The notes: generated by a model from the letters alone, not told the origin. A DNA stretch of 64,000 bases from Microbacterium testaceum StLB037 (GCF_000202635.1 NC_015125.1:1860001-1924000); one strand, 5' to 3'. Shown: positions 40,453 through 50,138, numbered from the stretch's first letter. Program-made: numbers and translations.

Positions 40453-42660
40453 ATGAACGCCACACAACAGCCGGGGCAGGAGGACGCGCGGAGCGCCCTC
40501 GAGCAGTTCGGCATCAACCTCACCGACCGGGCCCGCCAGGGCAAGCTCGACCCCGTGATCGGGCGCGACGGCGAGATCCGCCGCGTCAGCCAGGTGCTCA
40601 CCCGGCGCACCAAGAACAACCCCGTGCTCATCGGCGAACCCGGCGTCGGCAAGACCGCCGTCGTCGAGGGGCTCGCCCAGCGCATCGTCGCGGGCGACGT
40701 CGCCGAGAGCCTCAAGAACAAAGAGCTCGTCTCGCTCGACATCTCGGCGCTCGTCGCCGGCGCGATGTATCGCGGACAGTTCGAGGAGCGCCTCAAGAGC
40801 GTCCTCAAAGAGATCACCGAGTCCGACGGACGCATCATCACGTTCATCGACGAGCTGCACGTGCTCATGGGCGCGGGCGGCGGCGAGGGCTCGGTCGCGG
40901 CCAGCAATATGCTGAAGCCCATGCTCGCCCGCGGCGAGCTGCGCCTGATCGGCGCGACCACGCTCGACGAGTACCGCGAGTTCATCGAGAAGGATGCCGC
41001 TCTCGAGCGCCGCTTCCAGCAGGTGTACGTCGGCGAGCCCACGGTGGAGGACACCGTGGCGATCCTTCGTGGCCTCAAGGAACGGTACGAAGCCCACCAC
41101 AAGGTCGCGATCGCCGATGCGGCGCTCGTGGCCGCGGCATCCCTGTCCAACCGGTACATCCCCTCGCGCCAACTGCCCGACAAGGCCATCGACCTGATCG
41201 ATGAGGCCGCGTCGCGCCTGCGTATGGAGATCGACTCGGCCCCGCTCGAGATCGACGAGCTTCGCCGGCACGTCGACCGCCTCAAGCTCGAGGAGCTCGC
41301 GCTCAAGAAGGAGAAGGACGACGCCTCGAAGGAGCGCCTCGCCACCCTCCGCGAGACCCTCGCCGCCGAGCAGGCCAAGCTCGACGAGCTGCAGGCCCGG
41401 TGGGAGCGCGAGCGCGCCTCGCTCAACCGCGTCGGTGAGCTGAAGACCCGTCTCGACGCCGCCCGTGTGGATGCCGAGCGCGCCCAGCGCGAGGGCAACC
41501 TCGAGCGCGCGTCGCGGCTGCTGTACGCCGAGATCCCCGCGCTCGAGCGCGAGCTGATGAAGGCCGAGCGCGAGGAGCCGGCGGGGGACCGCATGGTCAA
41601 CGAGCAGGTCACGGATGAGGACATCGCGGCGGTCATCGCCGCCTGGACGGGTATCCCCGTCGGGCGCCTGCTGCAGGGCGAGACCGAGAAGCTGCTGCAC
41701 CTCGAGCGTGAACTCGGCAAGCGGCTGATCGGACAGAAGGATGCCGTGAAAGCGGTGTCCGACGCCGTCCGGCGCTCGCGCGCCGGTATCAGCGACCCGA
41801 ACCGCCCGGTCGGCTCGTTCCTGTTCCTCGGCCCGACCGGTGTCGGCAAGACCGAACTCGCGAAGTCGCTCGCCGACTTCCTCTTCGACGACGAGCACGC
41901 CATGGTGCGCATCGACATGTCGGAGTACGGCGAGAAGCACTCCGTCTCCCGCCTGGTCGGTGCCCCTCCGGGGTACGTCGGGTACGAGGCCGGAGGCCAG
42001 CTCACCGAGGCCGTGCGGCGGCGCCCCTACAGCGTCGTGCTGCTCGACGAGGTCGAGAAGGCGCACCCCGAGGTCTTCGACGTGCTGCTGCAGGTCATGG
42101 ACGACGGTCGCCTGACCGATGGCCAGGGACGCACGGTCGATTTCACCAACGTCATCCTGATCCTCACCAGCAACCTCGGCTCGCCGATCCTCATCGATCC
42201 GACGCTGTCGATGGATGCCAAGCGCGAACAGGTGCAGGCGCTGGTGCGCCAGGCCTTCAAGCCCGAGTTCATCAACCGTCTCGACGACATCGTGATCTTC
42301 CAGGCCCTCAGCCAGGACGATCTCGCGCAGATCGTCGAGCTCGCGGTCGACGCCCTGCACAAGCGCCTGCGCGAGCGCCGGCTGACCCTCGCGGTCACGC
42401 CCGACGCCCGCTCGTGGCTCGCCGAGCGCGGCTACGACCCGGTGTACGGCGCGCGGCCGCTGCGTCGCCTGATCCAGTCCGAGATCCAGGACCGCCTCGC
42501 GATGGCGATCCTCGCCGGCACGGTGCGCGACGGCGACGTCGTCCGCGTCGACGTGGCCAGCGACGGCGACTCGCTCATGCTCGTGAGCACGGGCCCGGCG
42601 GCGGAGGAGTCCGGCGACGACTCCGGTGACGACGTGATCGAGGCGGAGATCGTCGAGTAA
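40453..42660 (+). CDS. clpB: disaggregase ClpB lacking the N-terminal domain
   Basis: 735 residues, about 130 fewer than usual. It begins directly at the linker to the first ATPase ring ([20 protein letters not shown]). Walker A1 GEPGVGKT is near 60; the middle coiled-coil domain is complete (about 270-390, [20 protein letters not shown]). Walker A2 GPTGVGKT is near 459, with [22 protein letters not shown], and the tail is acidic. No Clp-N sequence lies upstream; the promoter is there. ClpB pulls polypeptides from aggregates with DnaK; the N-domain helps to bind substrates. CAGGAGAAC precedes the ATG. HspR control links it to the dnaK operon. Confidence 0.95.
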   Translation: MNATQQPGQEDARSALEQFGINLTDRARQGKLDPVIGRDGEIRRVSQVLTRRTKNNPVLIGEPGVGKTAVVEGLAQRIVAGDVAESLKNKELVSLDISALVAGAMYRGQFEERLKSVLKEITESDGRIITFIDELHVLMGAGGGEGSVAASNMLKPMLARGELRLIGATTLDEYREFIEKDAALERRFQQVYVGEPTVEDTVAILRGLKERYEAHHKVAIADAALVAAASLSNRYIPSRQLPDKAIDLIDEAASRLRMEIDSAPLEIDELRRHVDRLKLEELALKKEKDDASKERLATLRETLAAEQAKLDELQARWERERASLNRVGELKTRLDAARVDAERAQREGNLERASRLLYAEIPALERELMKAEREEPAGDRMVNEQVTDEDIAAVIAAWTGIPVGRLLQGETEKLLHLERELGKRLIGQKDAVKAVSDAVRRSRAGISDPNRPVGSFLFLGPTGVGKTELAKSLADFLFDDEHAMVRIDMSEYGEKHSVSRLVGAPPGYVGYEAGGQLTEAVRRRPYSVVLLDEVEKAHPEVFDVLLQVMDDGRLTDGQGRTVDFTNVILILTSNLGSPILIDPTLSMDAKREQVQALVRQAFKPEFINRLDDIVIFQALSQDDLAQIVELAVDALHKRLRERRLTLAVTPDARSWLAERGYDPVYGARPLRRLIQSEIQDRLAMAILAGTVRDGDVVRVDVASDGDSLMLVSTGPAAEESGDDSGDDVIEAEIVE

Positions 42661-42663
42661 CCA

Positions 42664-42703
42664 GCCGGCGCGCGACCGTCTTCGTCACGGTTCGCGCGCC
42701 GGC
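42664..42703. terminator. bidirectional terminator after clpB
   Basis: A long hairpin with GCCGGCGCGCGA pairing TCGCGCGCCGGC and CCGT/ACGG around a 7-nt loop, between convergent clpB and the YdcF-like gene. Confidence 0.8.
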
Positions 42704-42711
42704 CGACCGGT

Positions 42712-43344
42712 TCAGGGACAGGGCGTGAACCAGGCTTTGACGAACGCCGCGGTCTGGTACGCGTACTCGAAAGCCCAGTCGTACAGCGACATGTTCGTGT
42801 CGACACCCATCACCGTGACGTCCCCCGCGTAGCACTTCTGAAAGATGTAACGCGTGCGGGCGACGTGCGGAGTGAAGGTGATCACGACCGTTTTGTCGCT
42901 GGGATGACTCGCGACGTAGTCGGAGAGGAGTTTGGCCTCACCGGCGGTCGTGAACGGCTCCGGGCGTTTGCAGGTGACCCCGGGCTCGCCGCACGCGTCG
43001 ATCTCAGAGGCGTCGAAGGCGCGTTCTCCATGCCCCTTCGCGGAACCCGACACGGAGATCAGCATCGGCAGGTTGCCGTCGGCGTCGCGAAGGGTCTCTC
43101 CGAGATCGATTCGCTGCTGCTGCGGCGGCCCGATGACGTAGACGAGGTTCGCATCCGTCGGATCGCCCTGTGACGGGAAGACGTACAGAGGGAGACCCGC
43201 CACGACGATCGCGACGATCACCACGGCGAGTGCCACGCTGAGTCGACGCACGCGTCGCCACCGCAGGCGTCTGCGCCGCACCCGCGCGAGTGCGATGGGC
43301 TGCGATTCGGGCGAGCCGGCTTCGGTGGGCGGAGAGGTCGTCAC
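42712..43344 (-). CDS. membrane-anchored YdcF/DUF218-like protein
   Basis: 210 residues. The N-terminus is Arg-rich (RVRRRRLRWRRVRR, cytoplasmic) before one membrane segment (LSVALAVVIVAIVVAGLPLYV). An outside domain with the DUF218 layout follows: NLVYVIGPPQ, ISVSGSAKGHG, TTAGEAKLLSDYVASHP, VVITFTPHVARTRYIFQKC. Cys residues in the outer domain could form disulphides. DUF218 proteins (SanA, ElyC, YdcF) act in envelope metabolism, with no settled reaction. GTG at 43344 is 7 nt after a TACCAT hexamer and is preferred over longer frames. Confidence 0.75.
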   Translation of the reverse strand: MTTSPPTEAGSPESQPIALARVRRRRLRWRRVRRLSVALAVVIVAIVVAGLPLYVFPSQGDPTDANLVYVIGPPQQQRIDLGETLRDADGNLPMLISVSGSAKGHGERAFDASEIDACGEPGVTCKRPEPFTTAGEAKLLSDYVASHPSDKTVVITFTPHVARTRYIFQKCYAGDVTVMGVDTNMSLYDWAFEYAYQTAAFVKAWFTPCP

Positions 43345-43480
43345 GGAGGTGATGGTAAGCCGCTCTCGTGAACGCGATGTTGCCGAGGAAGGGCGGAGCC
43401 GCGGGGTGCAGGCGAGGAGAGGGGAGTCCGCGTGACGTTCTCGGCATCCGTCGCCTTCCGTCGCGTTGGAGAGGTGATGT

Positions 43481-43553
43481 TGTATCGGGAATCGAACGAA
43501 TGATGATTCCCCATACGACATCACGGATACAATGAAGTCGTATCGGGAATCAA
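43481..43553. promoter_or_regulatory. HipB operator cluster and hipBA promoter
   Basis: Three copies of GTATCGGGAATC: 43482-43493 (+), 43505-43516 inverted with one change, and 43541-43552 (+). TACAAT (43528-43533) between copies 2 and 3 is a good -10. The first two copies face each other as one operator and the third lies downstream of the start of transcription, as in hip autoregulation. Confidence 0.82.
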
Positions 43554-43565
43554 CCAGGAGGCCTC

Positions 43566-43832
43566 ATGCGCGCGCACATCGAATCCCCCGCGGACATCGG
43601 TCACGTCGTCCGTCGCATCCGTGAGTCACAGGGGTGGTCGCAGCGGAAGCTCGCCGCGGCCCTCGGCGTCGGCCAGCGCTATCTGCACGAGCTTGAGGTC
43701 GGTCGCGCGAAACGCATCGATGATCACTATTTCGAGGTCCTCTCCACGCTGGGGATCAATTTGGTTGCGGAGTTCGATGACGCTCTCGTGCGCCGGGTCG
43801 CCTCAGCCTCGAGCTCGAGCTCTGCGGAGTGA
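43566..43832 (+). CDS. hipB: HipB-type XRE antitoxin/repressor
   Basis: 88 residues. The helix-turn-helix reads IGHVVRRIRESQGWSQRKLAAALGVGQRYLHELEVG and is followed by a short strand (GINLVAEFDD) for dimerisation, then a Ser-rich tail. It binds the hip operator and holds the HipA kinase inactive. CAGGAGGCC precedes the ATG. GTGA overlap with hipA couples the pair. Confidence 0.9.
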   Translation: MRAHIESPADIGHVVRRIRESQGWSQRKLAAALGVGQRYLHELEVGRAKRIDDHYFEVLSTLGINLVAEFDDALVRRVASASSSSSAE

Positions 43833-45145
43833 CTGTCGACCGTGTGCCGGTCGTGCTGTACGGCACGATGATCGGTCACCTGACGCGAGAAGGCTCCCGC
43901 GCCGTGCTTCGGTGGTCCGCGGAGGCTGAGCAGCGATGGGGTCTCCGGTCGCGCGTCCTCAGCGCGAGTCTGCGCGTCGGCGAAGAGTCCGCAGACCTCA
44001 GCGAGTCGTTCTTCGGCGCGCTTCTGCCTGAGGGGGAGCACATCGCCCGCCTGGCGCGAGACGTGAAGGTCGACCGAGGAGATCTCATCGGGTTGTTGGC
44101 CGAGGTCGGCGCAGACCTCGCGGGCGCTTTGCGGATCAGCGGTGCTGCGGCGGACCCCCGCCGCGAGCCCGAACGGCTGTCGGCTGCCGAAGTCTCGGCT
44201 CTCCTGGACCGGGCCGACGGCTTCCTTCTGGGAGGGGGCGGTTCCGCTCTGCCCGGTTTTCAGCGCAAGCTCACCCTTACCCGCGGGGATGGCGGGTGGA
44301 TCCGCGGCAACGGTGTTCTGCCGTCGACCCACATCCTCAAGCCCGTGGGGCCGGACGCGCGCAGCGCCGTCGAGGCCGAGGCCTACGCGCTCGCGGTGGC
44401 CCGCCACGCGGGACTGACCACGATGGACTCGTGGGTCGAGCAGATCGGCGCGAGGTGGGTGCTCGTGATCGAGAGGTACGATCGTCGCCTTGTCGGCACC
44501 CAGATCGAGCGCCTCCACCAGGAGGATGCGGCGCAGGCGCTCGGCATCCCGTGGGGCGGCAACGAGAAGTTCGAAGAGAACGACTCCCGTGTGTCTCTGC
44601 GAGCGGTTGCGGGCCTGCTCGATCGCGGCGGAAACCTGTTCGCCGAGCGAGACGCTGACAAGCGTCGGCTCCTGCGATACGTCGCCTTCAATGTCGCGAT
44701 GGGCAACACCGACGCCCACGCCAAGAATTTCTCACTCCTACACGACGACAGCGGGGCCACGTCGCTCGCGCCGATCTACGACGTCGCCCCGCTCGCCCTC
44801 GCGTACGGTGCCACGACGCGTCTGTCGATGTGGGTCGACGGCGTGCAGCACCTGCCCGAGGTGACGCGAGAAGATCTCGTGGCCGAGGGCAGGTCCTGGG
44901 GACTGAAGGATGCCGTCGCAACGGCGGCGGTGGACGAGACGCTCAGCGCGATGGTCGAGGCGACTCGAAGACTGCCCGCTCACGACAGCATCGAGGCCCA
45001 CGTACCGGGATATGTCCGAGGTCAGGCGCAGGACCTTCTCGACGGCGAGCCCGCGCGCATCGCCTCCCACCTGCCGCTGATGCTGCGCGAGCGCCTCGGG
45101 GCGCCCCAGCCCCGCGGCGATGCTTCCGCCGAACCGTCGAGGTGA
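43829..45145 (+). CDS. hipA: HipA-type serine/threonine kinase toxin
   Basis: 438 residues, full length. The N-terminal HipA lobe includes FFGALLPEGEHIARLA. The kinase lobe has the ATP-loop segment GGGGSALPGFQRKLTL, THILKP with the ATP Lys, the catalytic FNVAMGNTDAHAKNFSLL (Asp and Asn) and the DFG-equivalent APIYDVAP. E. coli HipA phosphorylates glutamyl-tRNA synthetase and causes persistence; the target here is unknown. It is divergent in the ATP loop from the GxQxK form, so activity should not be assumed. A strong terminator follows. Confidence 0.9.
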   Translation: MTVDRVPVVLYGTMIGHLTREGSRAVLRWSAEAEQRWGLRSRVLSASLRVGEESADLSESFFGALLPEGEHIARLARDVKVDRGDLIGLLAEVGADLAGALRISGAAADPRREPERLSAAEVSALLDRADGFLLGGGGSALPGFQRKLTLTRGDGGWIRGNGVLPSTHILKPVGPDARSAVEAEAYALAVARHAGLTTMDSWVEQIGARWVLVIERYDRRLVGTQIERLHQEDAAQALGIPWGGNEKFEENDSRVSLRAVAGLLDRGGNLFAERDADKRRLLRYVAFNVAMGNTDAHAKNFSLLHDDSGATSLAPIYDVAPLALAYGATTRLSMWVDGVQHLPEVTREDLVAEGRSWGLKDAVATAAVDETLSAMVEATRRLPAHDSIEAHVPGYVRGQAQDLLDGEPARIASHLPLMLRERLGAPQPRGDASAEPSR

Positions 45146-45148
45146 CAC

Positions 45149-45190
45149 GCGTTCGCCCCCGCACCCAGGTTCGGGTGCGGGGGCGAACGC
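45149..45190. terminator. terminator after hipA
   Basis: A perfect 18-bp stem, GCGTTCGCCCCCGCACCC with its complement (45173-45190), and a 6-nt AGGTTC loop. It also serves the convergent nitroreductase gene. Confidence 0.88.
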
Positions 45191-45199
45191 CTGTCGGGG

Positions 45200-45784
45200 T
45201 CAGGCGTCGACGAGCAGCGAGTCCGCGACCGTGCGGCGCTCGCGCGGGGCGAGCTCGCGCTGGCGCAGGCCCTCTTCGGCGGCGTCGACGTCACCGAGGG
45301 TGCCCACCGCGATCACGGTCACGGGGACGAAGCGGGGCTCGATGTCGAAGGCGGCGCGGAGCGCGTCCGCCTCGAAGCCGCCCATCTGGTGGGTCGCGAG
45401 GCCCTCGGCGTGCGCCTGGACGGTGAAGTGCGCGGCGGCCTGGCCGGCGTCGTACAGCGCCCAGGGGCGCGCCTCGCCCTCGGCGGTCTCGGTCTCGGCG
45501 AGCACCACGAGCAGAGCGCCTGCGGCGGGGGCCCAGGCCTGGTTGAAGCCCATCAGGGCCGACACGATGCGCTGGTGCGCGTCGGAGCCACGGCGCGCGA
45601 GGAGGAAGCGCCACGGCTGGTGGTTCATGCCCGAGGGAGCCCACCGGGCCGCTTCCAGGGCGGAGCGCAGCGCGGTTTCGTCGATGGGCGTCTCGGGATC
45701 GAAGACGCGGGTGCTCCAGCGCTCGGCGAGGACGTCGAGGATGGGGGCGTCGGTGGGGGCGGTGCGGTCGAGAACGAGAGACAT
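45200..45784 (-). CDS. nitroreductase family protein
   Basis: 194 residues. The FMN-binding N-terminal RWSTRVFDPETPI and APSGMNHQPWRFLLARRG are diagnostic, and GLATHQMGGFEADALRAAFDIE near 140 is typical of the MalonicSR/HAD-like nitroreductase group. It would use NAD(P)H to reduce nitro compounds, enones or quinones; the true substrate is unknown. AGGAGT precedes the ATG. The 215 bp upstream holds no further gene. Confidence 0.9.
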   Translation of the reverse strand: MSLVLDRTAPTDAPILDVLAERWSTRVFDPETPIDETALRSALEAARWAPSGMNHQPWRFLLARRGSDAHQRIVSALMGFNQAWAPAAGALLVVLAETETAEGEARPWALYDAGQAAAHFTVQAHAEGLATHQMGGFEADALRAAFDIEPRFVPVTVIAVGTLGDVDAAEEGLRQRELAPRERRTVADSLLVDA

Positions 45785-45999
45785 GGGTACTCCTGAGAAC
45801 GAGGACTGAGCCGGGACGCCGTTGACCCGAACCAGTGAACGCCACTCGCGCGTGAGATGTTCCCGTGTGACGCCGCGCGTCGTCGCCTCAAAGGGAGGTC
45901 TCAGGATGCCGCGCCCCGGCGCAGTCGGCCCGACGGGCGCGAGTCATCCCACGACTCGGGCCCCGAGCCCGGGTGCCGCGAACGGCGGGGACGCGCCGG

Positions 46000-47361
46000 T
46001 CAGCCCTGCCAGGAGGCCGGCCCCGTGCTTCCCGCCGGGTACTCGTCGAGCGGCACCTTGTTCTGGCGCCACGCGTCGATCACGGGCTGCACGATGCGCC
46101 AGCACTGCTCGGCCGCATCGCCGCGGACGGCGAGCATCGCGTCGCCGTCGAGGATGCCGGACAGGACTTCGCCGTAGGCCTTGAGCGCGCCCTCGCCGAG
46201 ATCTGCGGCGAGGGCCACGCGCTCGAGCTCGAGCGGGTCGTCGGCGCCGTTGACGTTGAGTTCGAGACTCATCGTGTCGGGGCCGAGCGAGAAGACGAGC
46301 TTGGACGGCTCGCTCTCGCCGACGAAACCGGTGGGAAGGTGCCGCACGGGCTTGAACGTGACGGTGACGGCCGGGTCTCCGGCATCCAGTGCCTTGCCCG
46401 ACCGCAGGGTGATGGGCACGCCCTGCCATCTCGTGGTGCGCACTTCGACGGTCATCTCGGCGAGCGTCTCGGTGTCGCGCGAGGGGTCGACGCCGGGCTC
46501 GTCCACGTACGAGACGAAGTGGCGGTCGCCCACGTCGCCGGCGGTGTAGCGCGCGCGGCGGGAGTTCGCCACGGGATCGTCATCGAGCACGTGCGTGGCG
46601 CGCAGGACGGCCGCGGTCGCATCGCGCAGATCGAGCTGGTCGAGCGAGGAGGGCGGCTCCATCGTGACGAACGCCATGACCTGCAGCAGGTGGCTCTGGA
46701 TCATGTCGACCAGTGCCCCGGCGGAGTCGTAGTAGCCCGCGCGGCCTTCGAGGCCGAGCTTCTCGGGGAAGTCGACCGTGATGGTGGCGATGTCGTCGGC
46801 CGACCACACGCTCTCGATGAGGCGGTTCGCGAAGCGCACGCCGAGCAGGTTGAGCACGGTGGAACGGCCGAGGAAGTGGTCGATGCGGAAGACCTGGCTC
46901 TCGGGCACGAGCGTCGCCAGCTGCTGGTTGAGCTTGTGCGCGCTCGCCTCGTCGGTGCCGAAGGGCTTCTCGAGCGCGAGGATCGTGCCTTCGGGGATGT
47001 TCACGTCGGCGAGAGCGATGCACGACTTCTCGGTGACGGCCGGGGGCACGGCGAAGTAGAGCGCCGGGCGGCCCTCGGCCGCGTCGAGAAGGGTCAGCAG
47101 ATCGGCGGCCTTCGTGATGTCGGCTTGTGAGTAGGTCGTCGCCGAGACCTGGTCGAAGGCCGCGTCGGCATCCATCGTCTGGAACGCCTGGTGGACGACC
47201 TCGCGCCAGTGCTCGTCGGTCCAGTCGTCCATGCCTGCGCCGTGCAGGCGCACCGAACGCCCCGGCTCGCGCGCGAGCAGTTGCCCGAGCGCCGGGAGGA
47301 GCAGTCGCGAGGTGAGGTCGCCCGAGGCGCCCAGGATGATCAGGGTGGTGTCCGCCGCCAT
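46000..47361 (-). CDS. zwf: glucose-6-phosphate dehydrogenase
   Basis: 453 residues. The nucleotide-binding GASGDLTSRLLLPAL is at 11-25, then LEKPFGTDEASA, the substrate and catalytic RIDHFLGRSTVLN (with the active-site His pair region), and EVRTTRWQGVPITLRSGKAL. It oxidises glucose-6-phosphate to 6-phosphogluconolactone, making NADPH. It is a little short for Zwf, lacks the usual tal-opcA neighbours, and so may be a second G6PDH. ATG at 47361 is chosen; GTG at 47370 is possible. Divergent from a GH15 gene, suggesting a shared role in glucose release and use. Confidence 0.93.
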   Translation of the reverse strand: MAADTTLIILGASGDLTSRLLLPALGQLLAREPGRSVRLHGAGMDDWTDEHWREVVHQAFQTMDADAAFDQVSATTYSQADITKAADLLTLLDAAEGRPALYFAVPPAVTEKSCIALADVNIPEGTILALEKPFGTDEASAHKLNQQLATLVPESQVFRIDHFLGRSTVLNLLGVRFANRLIESVWSADDIATITVDFPEKLGLEGRAGYYDSAGALVDMIQSHLLQVMAFVTMEPPSSLDQLDLRDATAAVLRATHVLDDDPVANSRRARYTAGDVGDRHFVSYVDEPGVDPSRDTETLAEMTVEVRTTRWQGVPITLRSGKALDAGDPAVTVTFKPVRHLPTGFVGESEPSKLVFSLGPDTMSLELNVNGADDPLELERVALAADLGEGALKAYGEVLSGILDGDAMLAVRGDAAEQCWRIVQPVIDAWRQNKVPLDEYPAGSTGPASWQG

Positions 47362-47463
47362 GCCGCTCACTGTAGCGATCCCCTCCGACGTCGCCGTGCC
47401 CTTGCGGCGGACCGCTAAAGAGGTACATAGGTTTGAGCCGGTGTTTGCTGCCATGATCCGAGG

Positions 47464-49236
47464 GTGACCACTCCGATCGAGGACTACGCCGTCCTCAGCA
47501 ACTGCCGCTCCGCCGCCCTGGTCTCTCGCGACGGGAGCATCGATTGGCTCTGCCTGCCGCGCTACGACAGCGGATCGATGCTCGGCGCGCTCCTCGGAGA
47601 CGGGTCGCACGGGCGGTGGTCGCTGCGGCCCGCCGACCCCGCGGCGCGGGCCACCCGGCGGTACGACGGCGACACGTTCGTGCTCGTCACCCGCTGGGAG
47701 ACGGAGACCGGCGTCGCCGACGTCTACGACGCGATGCCCGTCGATGAGGGCGTCGAGGCGGTGATCCGTCGCGTGGTCGGGGTGTCGGGCGAGGTCGATT
47801 TCGTCAGCGAGGTGCGATTGCGCTTCGACTACGCCCGCGCGGTCCCGTGGGTGCAGCAGATCGGGCAGGGCGGCGAGCACGCGATCCTCGCCGTCGCCGG
47901 CCCCGACGCGGTCGTCGTCCGGGGACCGCGGCTCATCGCCGTGGACACCGCCCACCGCGGCCGGTGGACGACGGCGGCCGGGCAGAGCGTCGATTCCGTG
48001 CTGTCGTGGGGGGCGTCGTGGCAGGAGCCCCCGGCACCGTTCAACGTCGAGGCGGCGCTCGAACGCACGCGCGAGTGGTGGGCCGCGTGGGCCGACCGGG
48101 TGCAGTCGGCCGGGACGCATGCGGCCCTCGTCACGCGCTCGCTCATGGTGCTGCGGGCGCTCACGCACTCCGAGACGGGCGGCATCGTCGCCGCGGCGAC
48201 CACCTCGCTGCCCGAAGCCTTCGGCGGTTCTCGCAACTGGGACTACCGCTACGTGTGGCTGCGCGACGCCGCGCTCACGCTGAGCGCCTACATCGATCAC
48301 GGATACCTGGATGCCGCCCAGCACTGGCGCACCTGGCTGCTCCGCGCGATCGCGGGCGATCCGGCCGACGTGCAGATCATGTACGGCATCGCGGGGGAGC
48401 GCGACCTCCCCGAGCGCGAGATCCCGAGCCTGCCCGGGTACGGGGGAGCCGCGCCCGTGCGAATCGGCAACGGCGCGGTCACGCAGTACCAGGCCGACGT
48501 CATCGGCGAGGTCATGGTCGCGCTCGAAGCGGCGCGGAACGCGGGCGTCGAAGAGACGACCTTCTCCTGGTCGCTCCAGCGCGCGTTGCTGAACCAGCTC
48601 GCCGGAGAGGTCGACAAGCCCGACCTCGGTATCTGGGAGATGCGCGGCGAACCGCACTTCTTCACGCACTCCCGGGCGATGGTGTGGGCTGCTTTCGACC
48701 GTGGCATCCGGGCCGTCGAAGAGGGCGGTCACGATGGCGAGGTCGACACCTGGCGGACCCTGCGCGACAAGGTGCGCGCCGACATCGACGCGCGGGGCGT
48801 GCACGACGGCGGCTGGTTCACGCAGCATTTCGACACCGACGAGGTCGACGCCTCGCTCCTCGTCCTGCCCCAGGTCGGTTTCTGCGCGTACGACGATCCG
48901 CGCATGCTCGCCACGGTCGCGCGGATGGAGGAGACCCTCATGCCCGACGGCTGGCTGCTGCGCTATCGCACGACCGGGGTCGATGGGCTGAGCGGTGACG
49001 AGCATCCGTTCCTCGCCTGCTCGTTCTGGTTGGTGGGGCAGTACGCGCACAGCGGGCGGCGCGACGAGGCCGTGGCGTTGATGAAGCGCCTGACGGCAGT
49101 CGCGAACGACCTCGGCCTGCTGTCGGAGGAGTACGACCCCACGACCGGGCGGCAGGCGGGAAACACCCCGCAGGCGCTGTCGCACCTCGCGCTGGTGGGC
49201 GCGGCCGATGCCCTGGATGCCACGGCCGCAGGCTGA
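47464..49236 (+). CDS. glycoside hydrolase family 15 (glucoamylase/trehalase-like)
   Basis: 590 residues. An N-terminal beta domain begins IEDYAVLSNCRSAALVSRDGSIDWLCLP, and an (alpha/alpha)6 catalytic barrel follows from about residue 220, with FGGSRNWDYRYVWLRDAALT. The general acid is the Glu in GIWEMRGEPHFFTHS, and the general base is in LLSEEYDPTTGRQAGNTPQA. No signal peptide, so it acts in the cytoplasm. Actinobacterial intracellular GH15 enzymes of this layout are often trehalases; glucoamylase or glucodextranase is possible. CATGAT ends 6 nt before the GTG at 47464. Confidence 0.9.
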   Translation: MTTPIEDYAVLSNCRSAALVSRDGSIDWLCLPRYDSGSMLGALLGDGSHGRWSLRPADPAARATRRYDGDTFVLVTRWETETGVADVYDAMPVDEGVEAVIRRVVGVSGEVDFVSEVRLRFDYARAVPWVQQIGQGGEHAILAVAGPDAVVVRGPRLIAVDTAHRGRWTTAAGQSVDSVLSWGASWQEPPAPFNVEAALERTREWWAAWADRVQSAGTHAALVTRSLMVLRALTHSETGGIVAAATTSLPEAFGGSRNWDYRYVWLRDAALTLSAYIDHGYLDAAQHWRTWLLRAIAGDPADVQIMYGIAGERDLPEREIPSLPGYGGAAPVRIGNGAVTQYQADVIGEVMVALEAARNAGVEETTFSWSLQRALLNQLAGEVDKPDLGIWEMRGEPHFFTHSRAMVWAAFDRGIRAVEEGGHDGEVDTWRTLRDKVRADIDARGVHDGGWFTQHFDTDEVDASLLVLPQVGFCAYDDPRMLATVARMEETLMPDGWLLRYRTTGVDGLSGDEHPFLACSFWLVGQYAHSGRRDEAVALMKRLTAVANDLGLLSEEYDPTTGRQAGNTPQALSHLALVGAADALDATAAG

Positions 49237-49253
49237 GCCGCCGCCCGGCGGAG

Positions 49254-49384
49254 GTGGCTGAGCTTGTCGAAGCCTCCGGTCCCTTCGATGGCCTCCGGTC
49301 CCTTCGACGGGCTCAGGGACCTGGGTTGCGGCGGAGGTGGCTGAGCTTGTCGAAGCCTCCGGTCCCTTCGACAAGCTCAGGGAC
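49254..49384. repeat. dispersed TGAGCTTGTCGAAG palindromes, four copies
   Basis: GTGGCTGAGCTTGTCGAAGCC occurs at about 49254 and 49338. Inverted GGTCCCTTCGACxxGCTCAG-type copies are at about 49298 and 49361. They fill the gap after the GH15 gene. Confidence 0.8.
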
Positions 49385-49436
49385 CTCGCGCGGTGACGCC
49401 GCCCCTACGCCTCCGCCACGGCCCTAGAGTCGTCGC

Positions 49437-50123
49437 ATGGACGACGACGTCGAGCTGCGGCGCCTGCGCGAGCAGGTGTACGGCGTCGACGGTGCCGAGG
49501 CCACCCCGGCCATGATCGCCCGCCTCGCTGAGCTCGAGGAGAGCGCCCGGACCGAGACGACCGAGGGGGATCCGCCCCCGGAGACACCGGATGCCGAACC
49601 CCCGGCCCCCGTGGTCGAGGTCACCGAACCGGCCGCCCGCCGCCCCGCCCTCCGTGCCACGTTGATCGGGATCGGCGCCCTCGCCCTCGTGGGTCTCGGC
49701 GTCGCGCTGGGATCCTCGCTGTCCGCTCCGCCGTCGACCGCCGCGACCACAGCGACTCCCGACCCCGCGGAGGAGAGCCTGCCGGAGCTCACGTTCCCCC
49801 AGACGGTCGAGGACGTCATCTCGGCCGAGATCCTGAGCGACAGCGGCATCGACCCCTCCAGCACGCGCTACATCGCGACCGTGAGCGACTTCCGCATCTA
49901 CCTCGCGCGACCGGACGACGGCGATGGGCGGTGCATCGCGACCTTCACCTCCACCGACAACCGTCCCTGGTCCGCCGGATGCGCGAGCGGAGCGCAGATC
50001 GGGGCCGCGGTGTTCGGCGTCGACAAGACGCTGACCGTCGCGATCGGCGAGCCGGTCTCGTCGGGGGTCGACGGCATCCCGATCCGTCTGTCCGACAGCG
50101 TCACGGCCTTCGTGGCGCGCTGA
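49437..50123 (+). CDS. single-pass membrane protein of unknown function
   Basis: 228 residues. A charged cytoplasmic N-terminus (LRRLREQVYGVDG, then a Glu/Pro-rich linker) precedes one membrane segment at about 80-100 (LIGIGALALVGLGVALGSSL) and an outside domain with two Cys (GRCIATFT, SAGCASGA) that may form a disulphide. Family not recognised. TAGAGT ends exactly 6 nt before the ATG, the leaderless pattern. It lies 15 bp before a VOC gene. Confidence 0.75.
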   Translation: MDDDVELRRLREQVYGVDGAEATPAMIARLAELEESARTETTEGDPPPETPDAEPPAPVVEVTEPAARRPALRATLIGIGALALVGLGVALGSSLSAPPSTAATTATPDPAEESLPELTFPQTVEDVISAEILSDSGIDPSSTRYIATVSDFRIYLARPDDGDGRCIATFTSTDNRPWSAGCASGAQIGAAVFGVDKTLTVAIGEPVSSGVDGIPIRLSDSVTAFVAR

Positions 50124-50138
50124 ACGAAGGAGAAGTCC

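Noticed and set aside
47362-49374. Apparent long N-terminal extension of G6PDH across the GH15 gene
   Set aside because: It is antisense to the GH15 enzyme; G6PDH begins at the family start at 47361.
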